A stretch of DNA of 64,000 bases from Corylus avellana (Eukaryota > Streptophyta > Magnoliopsida > Fagales > Betulaceae), in assembly GCF_901000735.1 (NCBI RefSeq), contig NC_081544.1, positions 33,803,235 through 33,867,234 of the forward strand. The letters run 5' to 3'. Position 1 is the stretch's first letter; each line of letters starts with the position of its first letter. The position numbers and the translations under genes were made by a program. The notes below the pieces were generated by a model. The model did not search any database and had not been told where the DNA came from. It saw only the letters and a list, made by a program, of their open reading frames with translations. Of this stretch, positions 1 through 12,909 are shown piece after piece.

Positions 1-898
1 TTGAAAAAAGATAGAAAACGTAAGAAGCCTGCCGACCCTGAAAGACAGGAGGGACTTCGACGCCCAAGTTAAGAGGGTATAAGAGAAAAACTTTCCTAGT
101 AAGGAGAGTATTATTAATAATGTATAGAATTGTAAAATCGTATACCTTAAGCCTTATATACACGTATATAGAATATTGTAGAGTCTGCAGGAGGGGTCAT
201 GGTGGCTTAAGCCCATCGAGCAACAGATTGGTTGGACTTTATATGGGATGTGAGCCTTCTTCTTAGGTGAGTATTTACTTGTAAATCTATTTAGAAAGAA
301 TTTTGAAATGTGTGTTTTGAAGTTGGGATGGGCCTTGCTTGGATTTTGTATGGGGAAGTAGGTGGGCCTTACAAGCTGGATTCAAGGAATTAAGTCAGTA
401 TTTAGTGTACTCCTAGTTGATCATATTATTTTAAATATAAAAAAAAAAAAAAAAAAATTGTAATATATGAAAATAGTAATAATTTGGTTTGATATAAATG
501 GTTAAGATCTAAGTAGGATACAAAATGGAACACCGTAGAAATTCTAGAACATCCCAATGTACTAAAAAAAGGAAAGAAAAAAAAAGCTGAAAAGAGAATT
601 TCTTGGGTTCTTGTTGTTGTTGGATGGTATTTTGAGCCTCGATGAAACGCGCCGGCCAACTCACAACCAAATTTCGGCAAAACGTGTGAAAAATGGCTCA
701 GAATCCCATGCAAAGCCACGCGTCGTAGCTCCATTTTCATGCAACCCAGGTTGCCATATTTCTCTGGTGCAAGTTTTGTCTCATGGAGTTCAGCTTCCAT
801 TGATCATATAAATTTAACGTTTGAAAGAAGGCAGAATAGAAAGATCAATTTGAGAAGCATTTGAAAGGAAAGAAAAAGAAGAATATATACAAAGGAGA
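1..898. other. Intergenic DNA upstream of the PERK gene
   Basis: I see no gene here. Positions 1-420 have the look of old repeat DNA (short GC-rich phrases in an AT-rich background) but lack recognisable ends. A poly-A/T tract lies near 437-460. The last ~100 bp before 899 are purine-rich and are probably the PERK 5' UTR. The overlapping short open frames on both strands have no family resemblance. Confidence 0.5.
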
Positions 899-3800
899 AT
901 GTCAGGCTCGGCGGGAACGCCGGGTTCTTCTTCAAATGAGTCTCCTCCACCGCCGGAAAGCTCGAACTCGCCGCCATCTTCGGGGTCTTCGCCTCCACCG
1001 GAGGCTTCATCGTCGGGTGGGAAAGGAGGTCCTCCCCCACCAATCTCATCCTCTCCTCCACCGGAGGGTTATTCTTCATTCTCTTCGCCACCCAAATCCT
1101 CTCCTCTTCCACCGCTGCCTCCTGATTCGGATTCGAAATCAAAGGTGAATGGACCGCCTTCAAAATCTGGTTCCCCGCCGCCTAGTTCGTCGCCAGGCTC
1201 AAGTTCTGGTACCCCTCCACCTCCATTGAATTTAGGACCTCCGCCACCATCATCGCCATCGAATTCGAAAGTTCCACCACCACCCCCATCGGCCTCTCCT
1301 CCTTCTCCTCCTCCTCCTGGTACTCCTGATAGCCCTGCCAAACAATTCCCACCTCCATCACCATCACAAATACCCTCCCCGCTTTCTCCTCCTCCTCCTT
1401 CTCCTTCTCCTCCTCCTCCTCTCCTTCCTACTTCTTTACCCGCTCAAAAATCTCCACCACCTCCATCCCTTTCTCCTCCAATATTAGCCAGCTCTTCGGA
1501 TGCCAATCCCCGTTCACCGCCGCCCCCCCAGATCTCGCAACATTCCAAGTCTTCCCCACAGCCTCCGCCGTCCCATTCTTCCTCCAACACCAGAACTGAC
1601 GGTTCCTCCTCCAACTCTAAGGGTGGCTCCAGCTCTCCGTCAGGATCAAGTGGGAGTACTTCTGGGACTTTCGTTGGGGTGGCAACGGCGGGGGTGTTCA
1701 TCGTAGCCTTAATTGCAGTCTTTTTTGTGGCCTCAATCCGGAAAAAAAGAAGAAGAAAACAACTCTATGGCTCCCATTACATGCCCCCCAAAAAGGTTTC
1801 TGTAAGAGCAGGTAAAAATTAATTTTGGGTGGTTTAATTTGAGCTCGATCTGCTGAATTGCTTGAGTTATTTTTATTTATTATTTATTATTTTTATTATT
1901 ATTATTATTATTTTTTATCATAGATGATGGATATTACTACAACCAGCAATACCCAATGGGGAACAATATTGTAGTAGATGGTTATAATAATTCATCAATT
2001 GCAAGTAGCTATGGGAGTCAAAGGGGAGGGAATATGCAGCATGGAGGGGCGGCCGATTCTAGCGGCGGCATAAGCAGTGCAAAGTCCTTTTTCAGCTATG
2101 AAGAATTGATGGAAATAACAAGTGGGTTTTCTCGCCAAAATGTTCTGGGTGAGGGTGGGTTTGGGTGCGTTTACAAGGGCTGGCTGCCGGATGGAAAAGT
2201 GGTGGCAGTTAAGCAGCTCAAGGCCGGTAGCGGGCAAGGCGAGCGGGAGTTCAGGGCTGAAGTCGAAATTATTAGCCGTGTTCATCATCGGCATTTGGTC
2301 TCCTTGGTGGGCTATTGCATCTCTGAGCATCAGAGATTGCTCATCTATGAATTCGTTCCAAATAAAACTCTTGAGCATCATTTGCATGGTAATTAAGTGG
2401 AATTAATTTAATTTTGTTTGTTTTCTCACCTTAATTATGATCAAACAACATTCATGTCTTTGAATATTCTTAATTAGGTAATGGAATGCCGGTGTTGGAT
2501 TGGACCAAAAGAATGAAGATTGCTTTAGGTTCTGCCAAGGGTTTGGCATATTTACATGAAGATTGTATGTATTTATTGAAAATGGAAAACAATTTGTATG
2601 AACTCCAGTCAATCTGATATATATCAGTATTTTTTTTTTTTCTTCTCACTGTGATCTGTTTAATTCTAGGCCATCCAAAAATTATTCACAGAGACATCAA
2701 GTCAGCAAATATTCTCTTGGATGATGTTTTTGAGGCACAGGTTGCAGACTTTGGACTTGCCAAACTAGCAAATGACACGCATACCCATGTTTCAACTCGA
2801 GTCATGGGAACATTTGGGTAGGTTTCAACATCTGGAACACCTGAGCACCATTGCATATTGAAGGTTTTCATGAATATATGTTTCCTAGCTTTCTTCTCTT
2901 CCCGAGGAAGATGTAGTCACAGTACTATAAATGGCAAATCCCTCTAACAAATGTGGACAGAGTCGAAGGGGGTTAGGTTAGGAGCTTTCGGTTGCCGTAA
3001 CAATTTTTTATACAACTCATAAATTAAACACGAAATTAGCAGATTAGAGTTGATGGGTCTAACCAGTTTAATTAAATAGGTCGAGTTAAAGTTGACCTAT
3101 ATAGTCTTTTGCTAATATATCGACTCAACTCGAACATGACATGTGAACACAAATTATCACCCTTTCATGGTAGTGTTTGACCTCTCAAAATTGTTGCAAC
3201 TTTACATAATCAATGTGGAATTTGGGTTTCAGGTACTTGGCACCCGAGTATGCATCAAGCGGAAAATTGACAGATAGATCAGATGTATTCTCATTTGGAG
3301 TTGTGCTTCTTGAGCTTCTCACAGGGCGCAAACCAGTTGACGCAACTCAGCCTTTGGGGGATGAGAGTTTGGTTGAATGGGTATAAATTTTCACTGGACA
3401 TTCTCTTTAAATGCTTTAGAAGGGTAATGGGTTTTCTCACAATCCTCTCTTGGTTCCTTCTGAACAATGTCTTGTCAGGCTCGCCCACACCTTATTCGTG
3501 CCCTTGAAACCGGTGATTTTGGTGAATTAGTAGATCCACGGCTTGAAAAGCATTATGTGGAGAGTGAAATGTTCCGAATGATCGAGTCAGCTGCTGCTTG
3601 TGTTCGCCATTCTGCTCCAAAACGGCCTCGCATGGCGCAGGTGATACTAATAAACAGCAATTTCTGATTCCTTTTTGTTGCATGCAGTCAATAGAGAAAC
3701 TTACTTTCACCTCCATCAATCTTGTGGGTGTTAATTTCAGGTGGTGAGAGCACTAGACAGTGAAGGTGAAATGTCTGATCTCTCTAATGGGGTGAAATAT

Positions 3801-4040
3801 GGGCAGAGCACTATATATGATTCAGGCCAATACAACCATGAAATTTCAAGATTCAGGAGGATGGCAAACGGCAGCGATAGCTCGGACTATGACATGTACA
3901 GTGGAGAATTCAATTATAGAGAAACATCTGGACCTCAACCTTCAACGAGGTTCCGGGATGCTTCAAGTGGTGAATCAGAAACTAGAGCCATTAATCCACA
4001 GAGCGGTGAACACAGATATGGCAATGGCCGTCGGTTTTAA
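899..4040 (+). CDS. Proline-rich extensin-like receptor kinase (PERK family), 7 exons
   Basis: A plasma-membrane receptor-like Ser/Thr kinase that in known PERKs senses cell-wall state. Exons: 899-1811, 1924-2388, 2478-2564, 2670-2817, 3233-3380, 3479-3640, 3741-4040, giving about 740 aa. Exon 1 encodes a Ser/Pro-rich extracellular region full of SPPPP-like runs (residues ~1-250) without a clear signal peptide, as is usual for PERKs. A membrane span at ~258-280 is followed by a basic stop-transfer (KKRRRK). The kinase domain has the GEGGFG loop (~380-385), VAVK lysine (~401), HRDIKSAN catalytic loop, DFG, a GTFGYLAPEY activation segment and the PERK-typical exon ending in ESLVEW. The last exon is a Ser/Tyr/Gly-rich tail. 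The start is the first ATG of the long exon-1 frame. The kinase looks catalytically competent. The family call is firm; the exact PERK orthologue is not determined. Confidence 0.93.
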
Positions 4041-4490
4041 CTAATTCGATCTGATTTCTTCTGCACATTATTTGACTAGAAAAAAAAGCCTATCTTCTGC
4101 TTTGTTTGACTTTTAATCTCACTTAACTATTGTGTAAAGCTTTTTTATTTTTATTTAATGTTTTCTTTGAGAATCTTGGTTTGATCATAAGTCCTTCAAA
4201 TCATCATCAGAGTGGGGGAAGCTTGTAAAGTGCAAGTTTTATTGGAAGATAATTTTTAGGGACAAATACATTTTACCCACCACCCATTTGTACTTTGACT
4301 TTTAATATTTAAAAAGTGACACTTAACTACCTCAAACTTTCAAATTATTGCAATTCGACTATTCTGACTTTTTTTTTTTCCCCAAAATGCCCCCATCCCA
4401 AGTTAAAAAAAATAATAATAAAAAAAATTAAATTAAAATTAAAATTAAGGGGTGTCCAATCTGGGGTGGCCGGCCACCCCTTAATTAAAT

Positions 4491-4521
<31 letters not shown>

Positions 4522-5605
4522 CTTGGGATTGGGGCATTTTGAGAAAAAAAAAAAAAAGTCAGAAGGTCAAATTGCAACAATTTGAAAATTTGGAAGGTTC
4601 AAGTGTCACTTTTTAAACATTGGAGATTAAAATACAATTGGGTGGATAGTTCAGGGGTAAAATGTATTTTCCCCTAATTTTTAATATCAACAATCGTGTC
4701 TTATCAACACCTGGGTAAGACTACTTTTGTGAGAATACTTGTGATAAAGTTTTTTCTTATGGTGTAAAAAGCATGTTTGGAATTGTGTCTGAAAAATAGA
4801 AATTTTAAATCAAAAAATGTTTTTTGGCAAAAGCTTCATTTTTAGGCTTTCATCAAAAGTGTGTTTTGACCATTTTTAGGCTTTTTAGACCCTTATAAGC
4901 GCTTGTAATTTTTTTTACCAAATGGGTATTTTTTTTTTCTTTTCAAATGGACTTTTCGAGTGTTATACACACTTTTAAACATCTCAAACTCACACCCAAA
5001 CAGACCCCAAGTATATTACATATTTAACTCGTTTCTGCTAGAAGAAATCACCTTAGAGTGTATGGTTTTAAATTCCAATTGAAGCTTTTTCTGAAAGCTA
5101 TTATCCTATAATAATATGAAAATTAGGGACGGAACCAGGGGCAGGGGGCCATGACCCTCCCTAATCTTGAAATTTTCGATTTCATGTGCTTACTGTAGGT
5201 GGATTATCATATCAAAAGCTATTACCAGGGAACATAAGTGTTAATGTGACATGGTAGTTTTATGTACAAGAATCAAGTTATTGGTTTGAGAAGGAACAAA
5301 AGGCAATACATGAGTGTAAAATCCGCTAATTCATTCAAAATAAGAGTTTGCATGCCTATATTTCTCACAAATGAAACAAAAGGTAAGAAAGTTACGGATA
5401 AGACCAACTTGATGAACCCCGACCATCATGATTCATAAACCAAATGAAGAAAAAGTACAAAATAAGAAAGTTACAATATCAGCATTTTCTACTTTCATTT
5501 TTTCCAAGATATATTTCACTAAATTTGAAGTTCACAGCACGTGTCAACAATCATGCAGCATCAAGTGATGCTATATGGATAGAGGAGGTGTAAGAAAAAA
5601 CTTTG
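4041..5605. other. Intergenic region between convergent PERK and bHLH genes
   Basis: The region holds the PERK 3' flank and one foldback MITE (4259-4674, listed separately). The rest is AT-rich with no coding potential. A phrase near 5112-5150 (GGGACGGAACCAGGGGC followed by a GGGGGCC run) resembles the end of a hAT-type element, but I found no partner end. Confidence 0.6.
4259..4674. mobile_element. Mutator-like foldback MITE, 416 bp, 9-bp TSD
   Basis: The two halves are inverted copies of each other over nearly the whole length. The ends read GGGACAAATACATTTTACCC and, on the other strand, GGGGAAAATACATTTTACCC. The centre contains the palindrome GGGGTGGCCGGCCACCCC. A perfect 9-bp direct repeat TAATTTTTA flanks it (4250-4258 and 4675-4683). 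Long terminal inverted repeats with a 9-bp target duplication point to a non-autonomous Mutator-like element. No protein is encoded. Confidence 0.85.
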
Positions 5606-8477
5606 TCAAACACTTCGCTTTCTGGAGTCAATACAGAATACTCGATCTACTGTCTGATGTTCGAGTCTATTCTTAGCTAGGTCGATCAAACACTCCCTCA
5701 ATTTTTGTGGTTGAATGTCCTTCTTAGCCTGGGGAACACATACAATGTTGTTTTGTATCAGAAAGATGATCCAGTGAAATATGATCCCATAACACATACA
5801 ATGTTTTTTTTATGGTTTTGGTTATGAATTTGGACTGGCAAATCCAAGACATTTAAGCAGTTTACCACTGATTTCATATCTCCTAATTCCATGTTGGTAT
5901 TCCATTGCTTGAATCTTACCTCAACCTTGAGAATGTTCAGGACCTTTCCACAGAATGTGGTGATATTGGCATCAGCTACTTGAAGCCCTAACGAATTTAA
6001 AGCCTCCATCAACCTCATAAACCCACCTCGTTTCTGCTCACAGTAGAATTTAATCAAGAGTTCTGTTTGGCTCACTTGGTTCACTTCCACTTGCACCTAA
6101 GGAAAGGTTTCAGCACATAAGAGAATGGAGCATTTACTGAGACATATTAAAATAGCAAACTGATCGATCACAGACATTAGTAGTCATGACATCTAAAGGT
6201 TATGCTAACTCGGTGTTAAAATATTAATTAAATGATTAAATTCACATTCCTTTCTAACAACTTAAACTTTTGGGATAAATGGTAATTTGAAACTATTTAC
6301 CTCTGTTTGCTTCTGTTCTACAAAGCTTGATGAACCGTGGTTCTGCTCAGTAGGAGGCAAACATACGGTGCTGCCATAGCGTATTCTATCTGATGTTGCA
6401 ATCTTCAACTCTGCTATATTCTTCTTGTAGTCCTCTTCTTCCACTTCCCTGAGCACATCCTGAAGTTGCTCCACCTCCGTCTGCAACTCTTGTATATATT
6501 CAATTGCATCTCCGAGAATCGAAGCTCTATCCATCTAGAAATTCATTAAGTGAAACAGAATAAAAACGGAGTAAAAATGGAGAAAAAAAGAGCAATGTAT
6601 TAAAGGAGACCCATTCAATATTGTAGTATTTGACAGATATCAATTATCTTAACCTTGGTTATCTTTGGGACTAAAGAGCGTAGAGTGAAAAGCCCATCTT
6701 TAATCCGGTTCCTCCTTTTCCTCTCGGTGACAAGATTTTTGGAATGGAAACGTCTATCTGGCTTCTTGATAACATTTCCTTCACCATTTTCTATCATATT
6801 GCCACAGTGTGAAACCAAATCTGCCTGTCGCTTCAATGAACTCTCGTTTTGCTTGTTTTTTTTAGAGCCAGAAGATTGTCCAATTGACTGCTTCACAGAG
6901 CCATGTAGATTTATATAATCAGAGTTTAAATCAAACAAGGGACAATCATTCGAAGGATTGGAACTGCTGGATGATCCCTCAGCACTAGGATAGGAGCTGG
7001 ACTGGGTCACTGGAGGCAGAACCTGTATCTTTGGATTGGAACTTAACAAGTGCAGGGTAAGTGGCCAATGTTGTAAATACTCCTCAGACAATTGATCAAG
7101 ATGATTTTCATTGAGGGTCAGACTGGTATAGCTACAGGCACTCATGGCTCCTTGGTCCAAAGAGAGATCACACTTAGTGGTGATTAAGTCTATGATCTTT
7201 TGATCTTTTGGTATCTGAAAAGAAGAATTATATATTTTCAGAAACTGGAGGAGAATATCCAAACTACCAATGCAGAAATTAAAACAAAGAGCAAAGCAAA
7301 TCTTACATGCTTGGCGACAAAGAGCTCAATAAGCCCACCAGCAACTGGGATCAGAACTTGGGTTCCAATTGAATCCTGTCAAAATAACATTTTGGGCAAG
7401 TTAAAGCATGTCTTATTGGATGAAGTACTAACACCTCTAAGCGTTCTGATAGTCTGTCTAAATTCAGTCATGATCCTTTGAAACATGGTGAACTATGATG
7501 TAGAAGCTCTACAGGATGTCCTATGTCTTAGCAGCATAGTCAATTTTTCAAGCATATCATCAACTACTTGATAAGGGACTTTTAAGGAAAATGTGTCTTA
7601 CAGCCTGAAGCCTGGATCTCTAGGCTTTCGGCTTTCGGTTCTCAGTTTTCGGTCACTAGGAAGCTGGCATGGGCACAAACTCGATCTAATTAATCAATAT
7701 GAGATAGATAAACTAAAATTTTGTGAAGATCAGAGGACTTTCGAAGTACAACTGGCTTAAAAGCTATGGTTGAAACCTAATACGAATGGACCAAAGCTCC
7801 ACTGAAACATGCCATGCATTCTATGTTATCTTGGGAATATGTGATCAACCTCAAACCCATATCAATAGGCTATGTTATCTGAAAGCAAATTGGTATACCC
7901 ACATTTGAAGTATCTGAATCTGAGGCACAAATCCACCTGGGTTGGGCTGATATCACAACCTCTCCATGCAACCTGGTTCCCAATCTTTCATATTAGTGCT
8001 TCTTGATCCTTTTATGGCAGAATGAAAGGCCAAGAATTTGAGACGGGAGAAAGAAAGAGAGTTTGTACCCAGAATACAGTGGCATGGAAGAAGGAAGCAG
8101 AGCAAGAGCCTCACAGGCTTTTGTCCTCATGGGATGCTGAAAGTGAGTATCCCTGCAAAGGGGAGTAAAAGTAATTTGCTCTTTGACATTGGCATTCTCA
8201 CAACCACCACCACTACAACAGCAACCGATCCATTCAACAAACCTATAAAAGCAATGAAACACTGAAAAATTAACAGAGAAGAGTGAAACTTGCAAAGAGT
8301 GTCGAGAAAACTGATCATAATGGGTGTGGTTGGAAATGTTTGGAGACAACACTAAAACCTGGAGGGATCATCTCCCAATTTCCAAACAACACAATAGTCC
8401 CAACATTTGGTCTCAATAAAGGGTCTAAGCCACTCCACGGCTCCATCAAATTCCAAACCCTCCATTGTCTTCTCCAT
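5606..8477 (-). CDS. bHLH transcription factor (bHLH90/AMS-like subgroup), 8 exons
   Basis: A nuclear DNA-binding regulator. Exons in coding order: 8477-8359, 8242-8069, 7972-7903, 7375-7307, 7214-6654, 6534-6301, 6096-5920, 5728-5606, giving about 508 aa. Residues ~10-145 form a bHLH-MYC N-terminal domain: EWLRPFIETKCWDYCVVWKL in exon 1, FVEWIGCCCSGG in exon 2, HGEVVISAQPRW in exon 3 and SIGTQVLIPVAGGLIELFV in exon 4. The basic region and helix 1 (NLVTERKRRNRI, then LRSLVPKITK) end exon 5; helix 2 (MDRASILGDAIEYIQEL) opens exon 6 and runs into a short coiled coil. Exons 7-8 encode a C-terminal ACT-like fold. The start is the upstream of two in-frame ATGs (8477; the other is at 8465). The helix-1/intron/helix-2 layout is typical of this subgroup. 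The closest named relative is probably Arabidopsis bHLH90, by recall, not by search. Confidence 0.88.
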
Positions 8478-8889
8478 CTGCAACACTTTCCCCTTTGTTC
8501 AAAACTCTGCAACGAGTACGAGTACGCTCACAAAGGCCCTTTTATGTCTCCCTTTATAACAGTCTCCGAAGTTGAGACAAAATGGTACAAGACAAAGCTA
8601 ACCAACTTTTTTTCCTTTTAAAATGGGTGGGAGGGTCTCAGACTAGTCAGTGGCAAATCTGTGACAGTGGGAATCTGCAGCAGCCTGCAGAGAGGGAGAG
8701 AGAGAGTTTTGACCGACTACCAGAGTCGGTGTATAAAACAACCATCGAATGGTTCAAAAGCAACAGCGAAAGCAACCCATAACCGCATATATAATCATCA
8801 AGATTCATGTTCTTTGGAGAAGGAATGCTAGCTTCCCACTCTATTTTCAAGCAGGTTCATGACACGCCCCACTTACTGTAGCCGGTTTG

Positions 8890-9120
8890 TTGTTTTAAAT
8901 TAACTTTTGTTCGAAAAATTTAAGTGGATAGAAATAGGTAAATTTAATTACTTAATTATTAATTAGTTAAACATTTTATCTCACGTGTGAGGTCAAACTT
9001 TTTTTTAATAGGTGAAGTTCAATGGGTGAATTGACGAAGTCAAGGTTCGATGTCAAAACCTTTGATTATAATACCATGTTAAATTATCAGTTGCCCTAAA
9101 AACTTAAACTGATAGGTTAA
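8890..9120. repeat. Dispersed LTR/TRIM-type repeat fragment
   Basis: Phrases such as ATAGAAATAGGTAAATTTAA and TGTTAAATTATCAGTT recur, partly in the opposite orientation, near 26360-26660. There they run into TAGTATCAGAGC, close to the initiator-Met primer-binding site TGGTATCAGAGC of plant LTR elements. I read both as eroded pieces of one LTR or TRIM family. Element ends are not resolved. Confidence 0.4.
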
Positions 9121-9479
9121 TAATTAAAATTGTATTTTCAATTCAAAAATTAACACAGGTTGATAACGAAAACTGAATTGTTATTGAACTCAAAAAACTG
9201 TGTTCTCCGTACAATCATGATCATCTTATAATAATCCTATGAGCTTAGAAATGTAAGATACTAATTTTTTAGCACTGACCTCAAGTAGACCAAATCAAGT
9301 AAAGATAGAAACTTATGGAAATTAAGAAAAGTCTAAATGTCAAAAAGTCCACCAAATCAAGAAAAAACTCAAAATGGATGAAATTAGTTTCTTCCCAAAA
9401 GTAGGAGATGGCTCAAATTATTCTACATAAGAGAAATTCAATGAGTGAATTTCTAGCCTACCATTCTATTGGAACTTAG

Positions 9480-9625
9480 TTAGAGTTGGACTTCTAGTGA
9501 AGCATTCTCTCTTGACTTGGCTCGAGCAAACTTCTAGTAAATTTATAGTATAGCATTTTGTCATAACTTGGCTCGAGCCAACTTCTAGTATACTTTTAAT
9601 GGAGTTCAAGCCAACTTTTAGCGGA
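9480..9625. repeat. Imperfect tandem repeat, unit about 60 bp
   Basis: The block CTTGGCTCGAGC followed by AACTTCTAGTA occurs twice, with a weaker relative on each side (GGACTTCTAGTG and GTTCAAGCCAACTTTTAG). It is non-coding and lies in AT-rich intergenic DNA. Confidence 0.5.
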
Positions 9626-10752
9626 GTGTCCGACACTTTCTGTAAGAAATTTGTAGTAAAAATTGTAATAAACATGACAATACTTATAGATCTGACTGTC
9701 CATGATCGATCATGATGAGCTAAATTAATGGATTCTTATGAAGAAGAAATAATGGGATGTACAATAAAAGGCCCTATGTTGAGGCGATCGATCTACCCCT
9801 AGAATTGGGTATATGGAGTGATTTGTAGTTTTGATCAAGTTGGATTAACACACTGTTCTGTTTTAATGCTATATTAAATAAATAATTATTCTAAAAGTTT
9901 TTATTGGATAATTTTTTTTAATAATTTATTTATTTTTTTGGTAAAAATAATGAATTTATAAACTGTAACAATCTAACACCAAAACATCATTGTGTGTAGT
10001 TTAAGTTATACCAAAGTCTCTTAATTAAATAGAATTACCTTCAGGCTTCAGAAATCAGATTAGTTGCGCGTGGTGAACATACATGATGGAGAAGGATGTC
10101 AGAGAAGGGAATATTTGCACGGTTTGGGTAATATGTACAATGCTTCACCAGAGCAGGTACAATTCTGTTTTCTTCCTACACGGTACAATTATGGAAGCCC
10201 ATCTATTTATATATAGTTTACTAGATTATAATCATTAAAATATGGATGCAATTTTAGTAATTTGGACAAGTAATTATGTGTATCCCTTGCAGCTTCATGA
10301 GCTATTGCAATTAGGTTGGCACTATTCAACAGAGTTTTGGTATGTGACAAGGCCCATTACAATAACCCCAAAAAGAATATAGATAATGTATATATAAAAT
10401 TAAGATTAGGCCCAATGAGCCTAGCCATTTCATAAACCACAACGACAGTCGTATAGCTATGTAGCAAATACGATGGTCGTCCACTATAGGCCATTGAAAC
10501 AGAGAGACCTCAAAACTTGTTGTAACCATCAGCCATGCCGTGACAGGGGCCGGATATATAATTCAAATTGCTGCACGTTACAACACCATATGTAATTACA
10601 TATTTCAAGTTTCGCCTGGAAATAATGTAAGGATACAGTCGAAAAACTTCGAAAAAAAGAAAAAAAGAAAAACGAAGGGGGTGATGGAAATGCGATTCGG
10701 GTAGATATAGCTATAATTATGTAGATCGAAGCTCCTGTTTCTGCACCCATTA

Positions 10753-11184
10753 TCATGCACCGGATCTGTGGGCTCCTTCACGCTCAACAGGTTTAATTCC
10801 GCCTTTGATGTGGTCACCATTTTCGAATGTCTTGTGTCCTCTGCTTCCTCCATTTCCACCCGGTTTAGGAGCCGGACCTTTCTTATTATCAAACCCGAAC
10901 TCGATGTCCCCACCTCCAGATTCCTTGGGACGGACGTGGTGGTTTTGCTTGGGTTTTTGGCTGCGGTGGCGCCGGTTGCAGAGCCGGCCAAGAAAGCAAG
11001 CAATTGCCGAGACAACAATGATTACGGCCAGGACAATGAAAACCGACCCGAAGGACCCATTTGAATGGTGAGAAGGTGGCGCCTGACCCGTGACGGTGCT
11101 GGGGTAAACCACAACGGGCTGCTGTTGCTGCTGCGGCTGCGGCTGCAGCAGTGGCTGCTGCTGCTGCTGTGGTTGAAAAGACAT
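10753..11184 (-). CDS. Small Gln-rich single-pass membrane protein, function unknown
   Basis: An uninterrupted 143-aa frame. The first ~35 residues are almost all Q and P. A strong hydrophobic segment (GSVFIVLAVIIVVSAIACFL, ~residues 43-63) is followed by GRLCNRRHR, a positive flank that would place the C-terminus in the cytosol. The C-terminal ~75 residues are hydrophilic and rich in G, K and H, with no known domain. The start ATG is the first in frame. The codon use and composition look real, and I believe similar proteins exist in other dicots, but I do not recognise a named family. The antisense frames across this locus are shadows. Confidence 0.75.
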   Translation of the reverse strand: MSFQPQQQQQPLLQPQPQQQQQPVVVYPSTVTGQAPPSHHSNGSFGSVFIVLAVIIVVSAIACFLGRLCNRRHRSQKPKQNHHVRPKESGGGDIEFGFDNKKGPAPKPGGNGGSRGHKTFENGDHIKGGIKPVEREGAHRSGA

Positions 11185-12270
11185 CTTCCCCCCCTTCGGG
11201 CTTGGCTGAGAGAAAGTGAAAGGGTGGTGTTTGGCTTTAGTATTAGCCGTCTGCAGCTCTTGTTCTTTGAGTGCAGACAGAGGGAATTCTTGGTTTACTC
11301 ATGAAACAAGCAATTACATTCCCTGTGTGAGGGGGTTATGTATAACTGGGTTCAAGCCTGTGGGGTTATCAATTCAATAAAGGAGCAACTTTCTTTAATA
11401 AAGACACAACTAAAGATATATTCCTTGTATTCTTTACTGCGGAAGATTGGGGAGTGCCATTGCTTTGTATGAAGAGAAAGTAAGATTTTGGCCCCTTTGG
11501 ACACCACAATCCCAAGGGGCAAGGCCCCATAGAAGAGCACCAATTATTTCATTTGACCATCCCTTTTAATCACAACTTTATTTATTTATTTGTGTGCAGT
11601 GTGTGTATATATTACACATACTTGTGCACATCTCTGATATGGGTAAAAAGAAGCCATTTGATTCGTTGGTCAAGAACTCTACAGGTTTTGTTGCAGATAT
11701 TTTCAAAAGAAGTAACGATTATGGGGGTTCAAAATCGGGATTTGTGTAAGAAATCACGCACCATTTCCCCAAGCACAAGAGCTTATCTGCCTTAATGGGG
11801 TTCACTCTGCATAATGCTTGCTTTTATTCCTTTTTCTTTTTCAAAGAAAGGATTCTGCTAGAGTGCGCGAAAGCTTGATTTTATGTCTTTTAATGATTGG
11901 AGAGTTATAGTATAATTTCTCACAGTGCACTGGTAACAGCTTGTACAAGTTAGTACGAATCCAACCACCCAATCAGGGGACCCAATGAATCAGACATGTC
12001 AGATGAACAAAAATAGAGGTGTCCTTGCCGCTTTATACGTGTTGAAGACCGGAATACGATACCCTCAATTTCAAATGATAGTATTTAGTTATTATTTTTT
12101 TAAAAAAATAAATAAAATTGTTATTTTAATTTTTTTAAATAATCTTATTCTTACAAAATACTCTAAACAGATATTATTCATTTCAAATGAAATGAAAATA
12201 ATCATTTTACTTGAAGACGTACATGCGGTGCTTAAGAGTGATCACATTAGATTCAATAAATTTATTTTTT

Positions 12271-12310
<40 letters not shown>

Positions 12311-12900
12311 TTTTAAGTTTTGGGTAGTATAATTTTAATATAATTTTCTTACCACTTAAAAAGAGTAAAAAAACACAATGAGGCTGGTCCAAACCCTATG
12401 CCAAGAATTCAAAGGATCAGCTAGAATGAATGGCCAAATTAAACAAGATAAATCAATTTTTTAACAATTTTTGTCAACTATTTTAACGATAGTGACTAAT
12501 TTTTTTTCTTATCGTGAGGAGCTATTAATCACTTTTTAAAATTAAGTAAACTATTTGTTAAAACCTCTACTAACATGGACCAAAAGCACTTTTATCCCTA
12601 AAATTAAATCCCCCAAATCCAAGAAGAAGAGGTTGAGTCAGCTCCAATGTGTGAGATGTGTGACACGTGTCACTTGTGAGGGTCACAGTGCAACCACAGG
12701 TCAACTGGTCAAGGGGTAAACGATATATGTAATGCCAAGCCAGTGAGCCACACAAACTATTCACTTGTATCCAAATTCGAACCAAAACTTTGCAAATTGC
12801 AACCAAATGATATCTGCTCCACACTCTCTATTGTAACTAAATCCATCAGCATCAGAGACCTTCCTTTCTTTTCTTTGGCATCCTGGTCTCTGACATTCAG
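11185..12900. other. Intergenic region
   Basis: No gene found. 11185-11300 is the promoter side of the small membrane-protein gene. A (TA)n tract of about 30 bp lies near 12275-12306. 12600-12800 is less AT-rich and precedes the GH17 pseudogene; it may be remains of that gene's vicinity but has no recognisable GH17 codons. Confidence 0.5.
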
Positions 12901-12909
12901 AATGCAATA

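Larger units (their letters stand above)
8478..10752. other. Intergenic; bHLH upstream region and degraded repeats
   Basis: 8478-8850 is the probable bHLH promoter and 5' UTR; it contains a GA-rich tract near 8693-8707. From about 8890 to 9120 lies a degenerate LTR-like repeat with relatives near 26330-26660 and in the bHLH intron near 6230-6290. 9480-9625 holds imperfect tandem repeats built around CTTGGCTCGAGC. The remainder is AT-rich with no gene that I can see. Confidence 0.5.

Noticed and set aside
861..1148. Overlapping + strand frame starting before the PERK ATG
   Set aside because: Arg-rich shadow of the Pro-rich exon in another frame.
1069..1701. Open antisense frames across PERK exon 1 (Gly/Glu-rich)
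   Set aside because: They are mirror images of the proline-rich repeats and have no family features.
5112..5150. Phrase resembling a hAT terminal repeat
   Set aside because: No partner end or target duplication was found, so no element can be defined.
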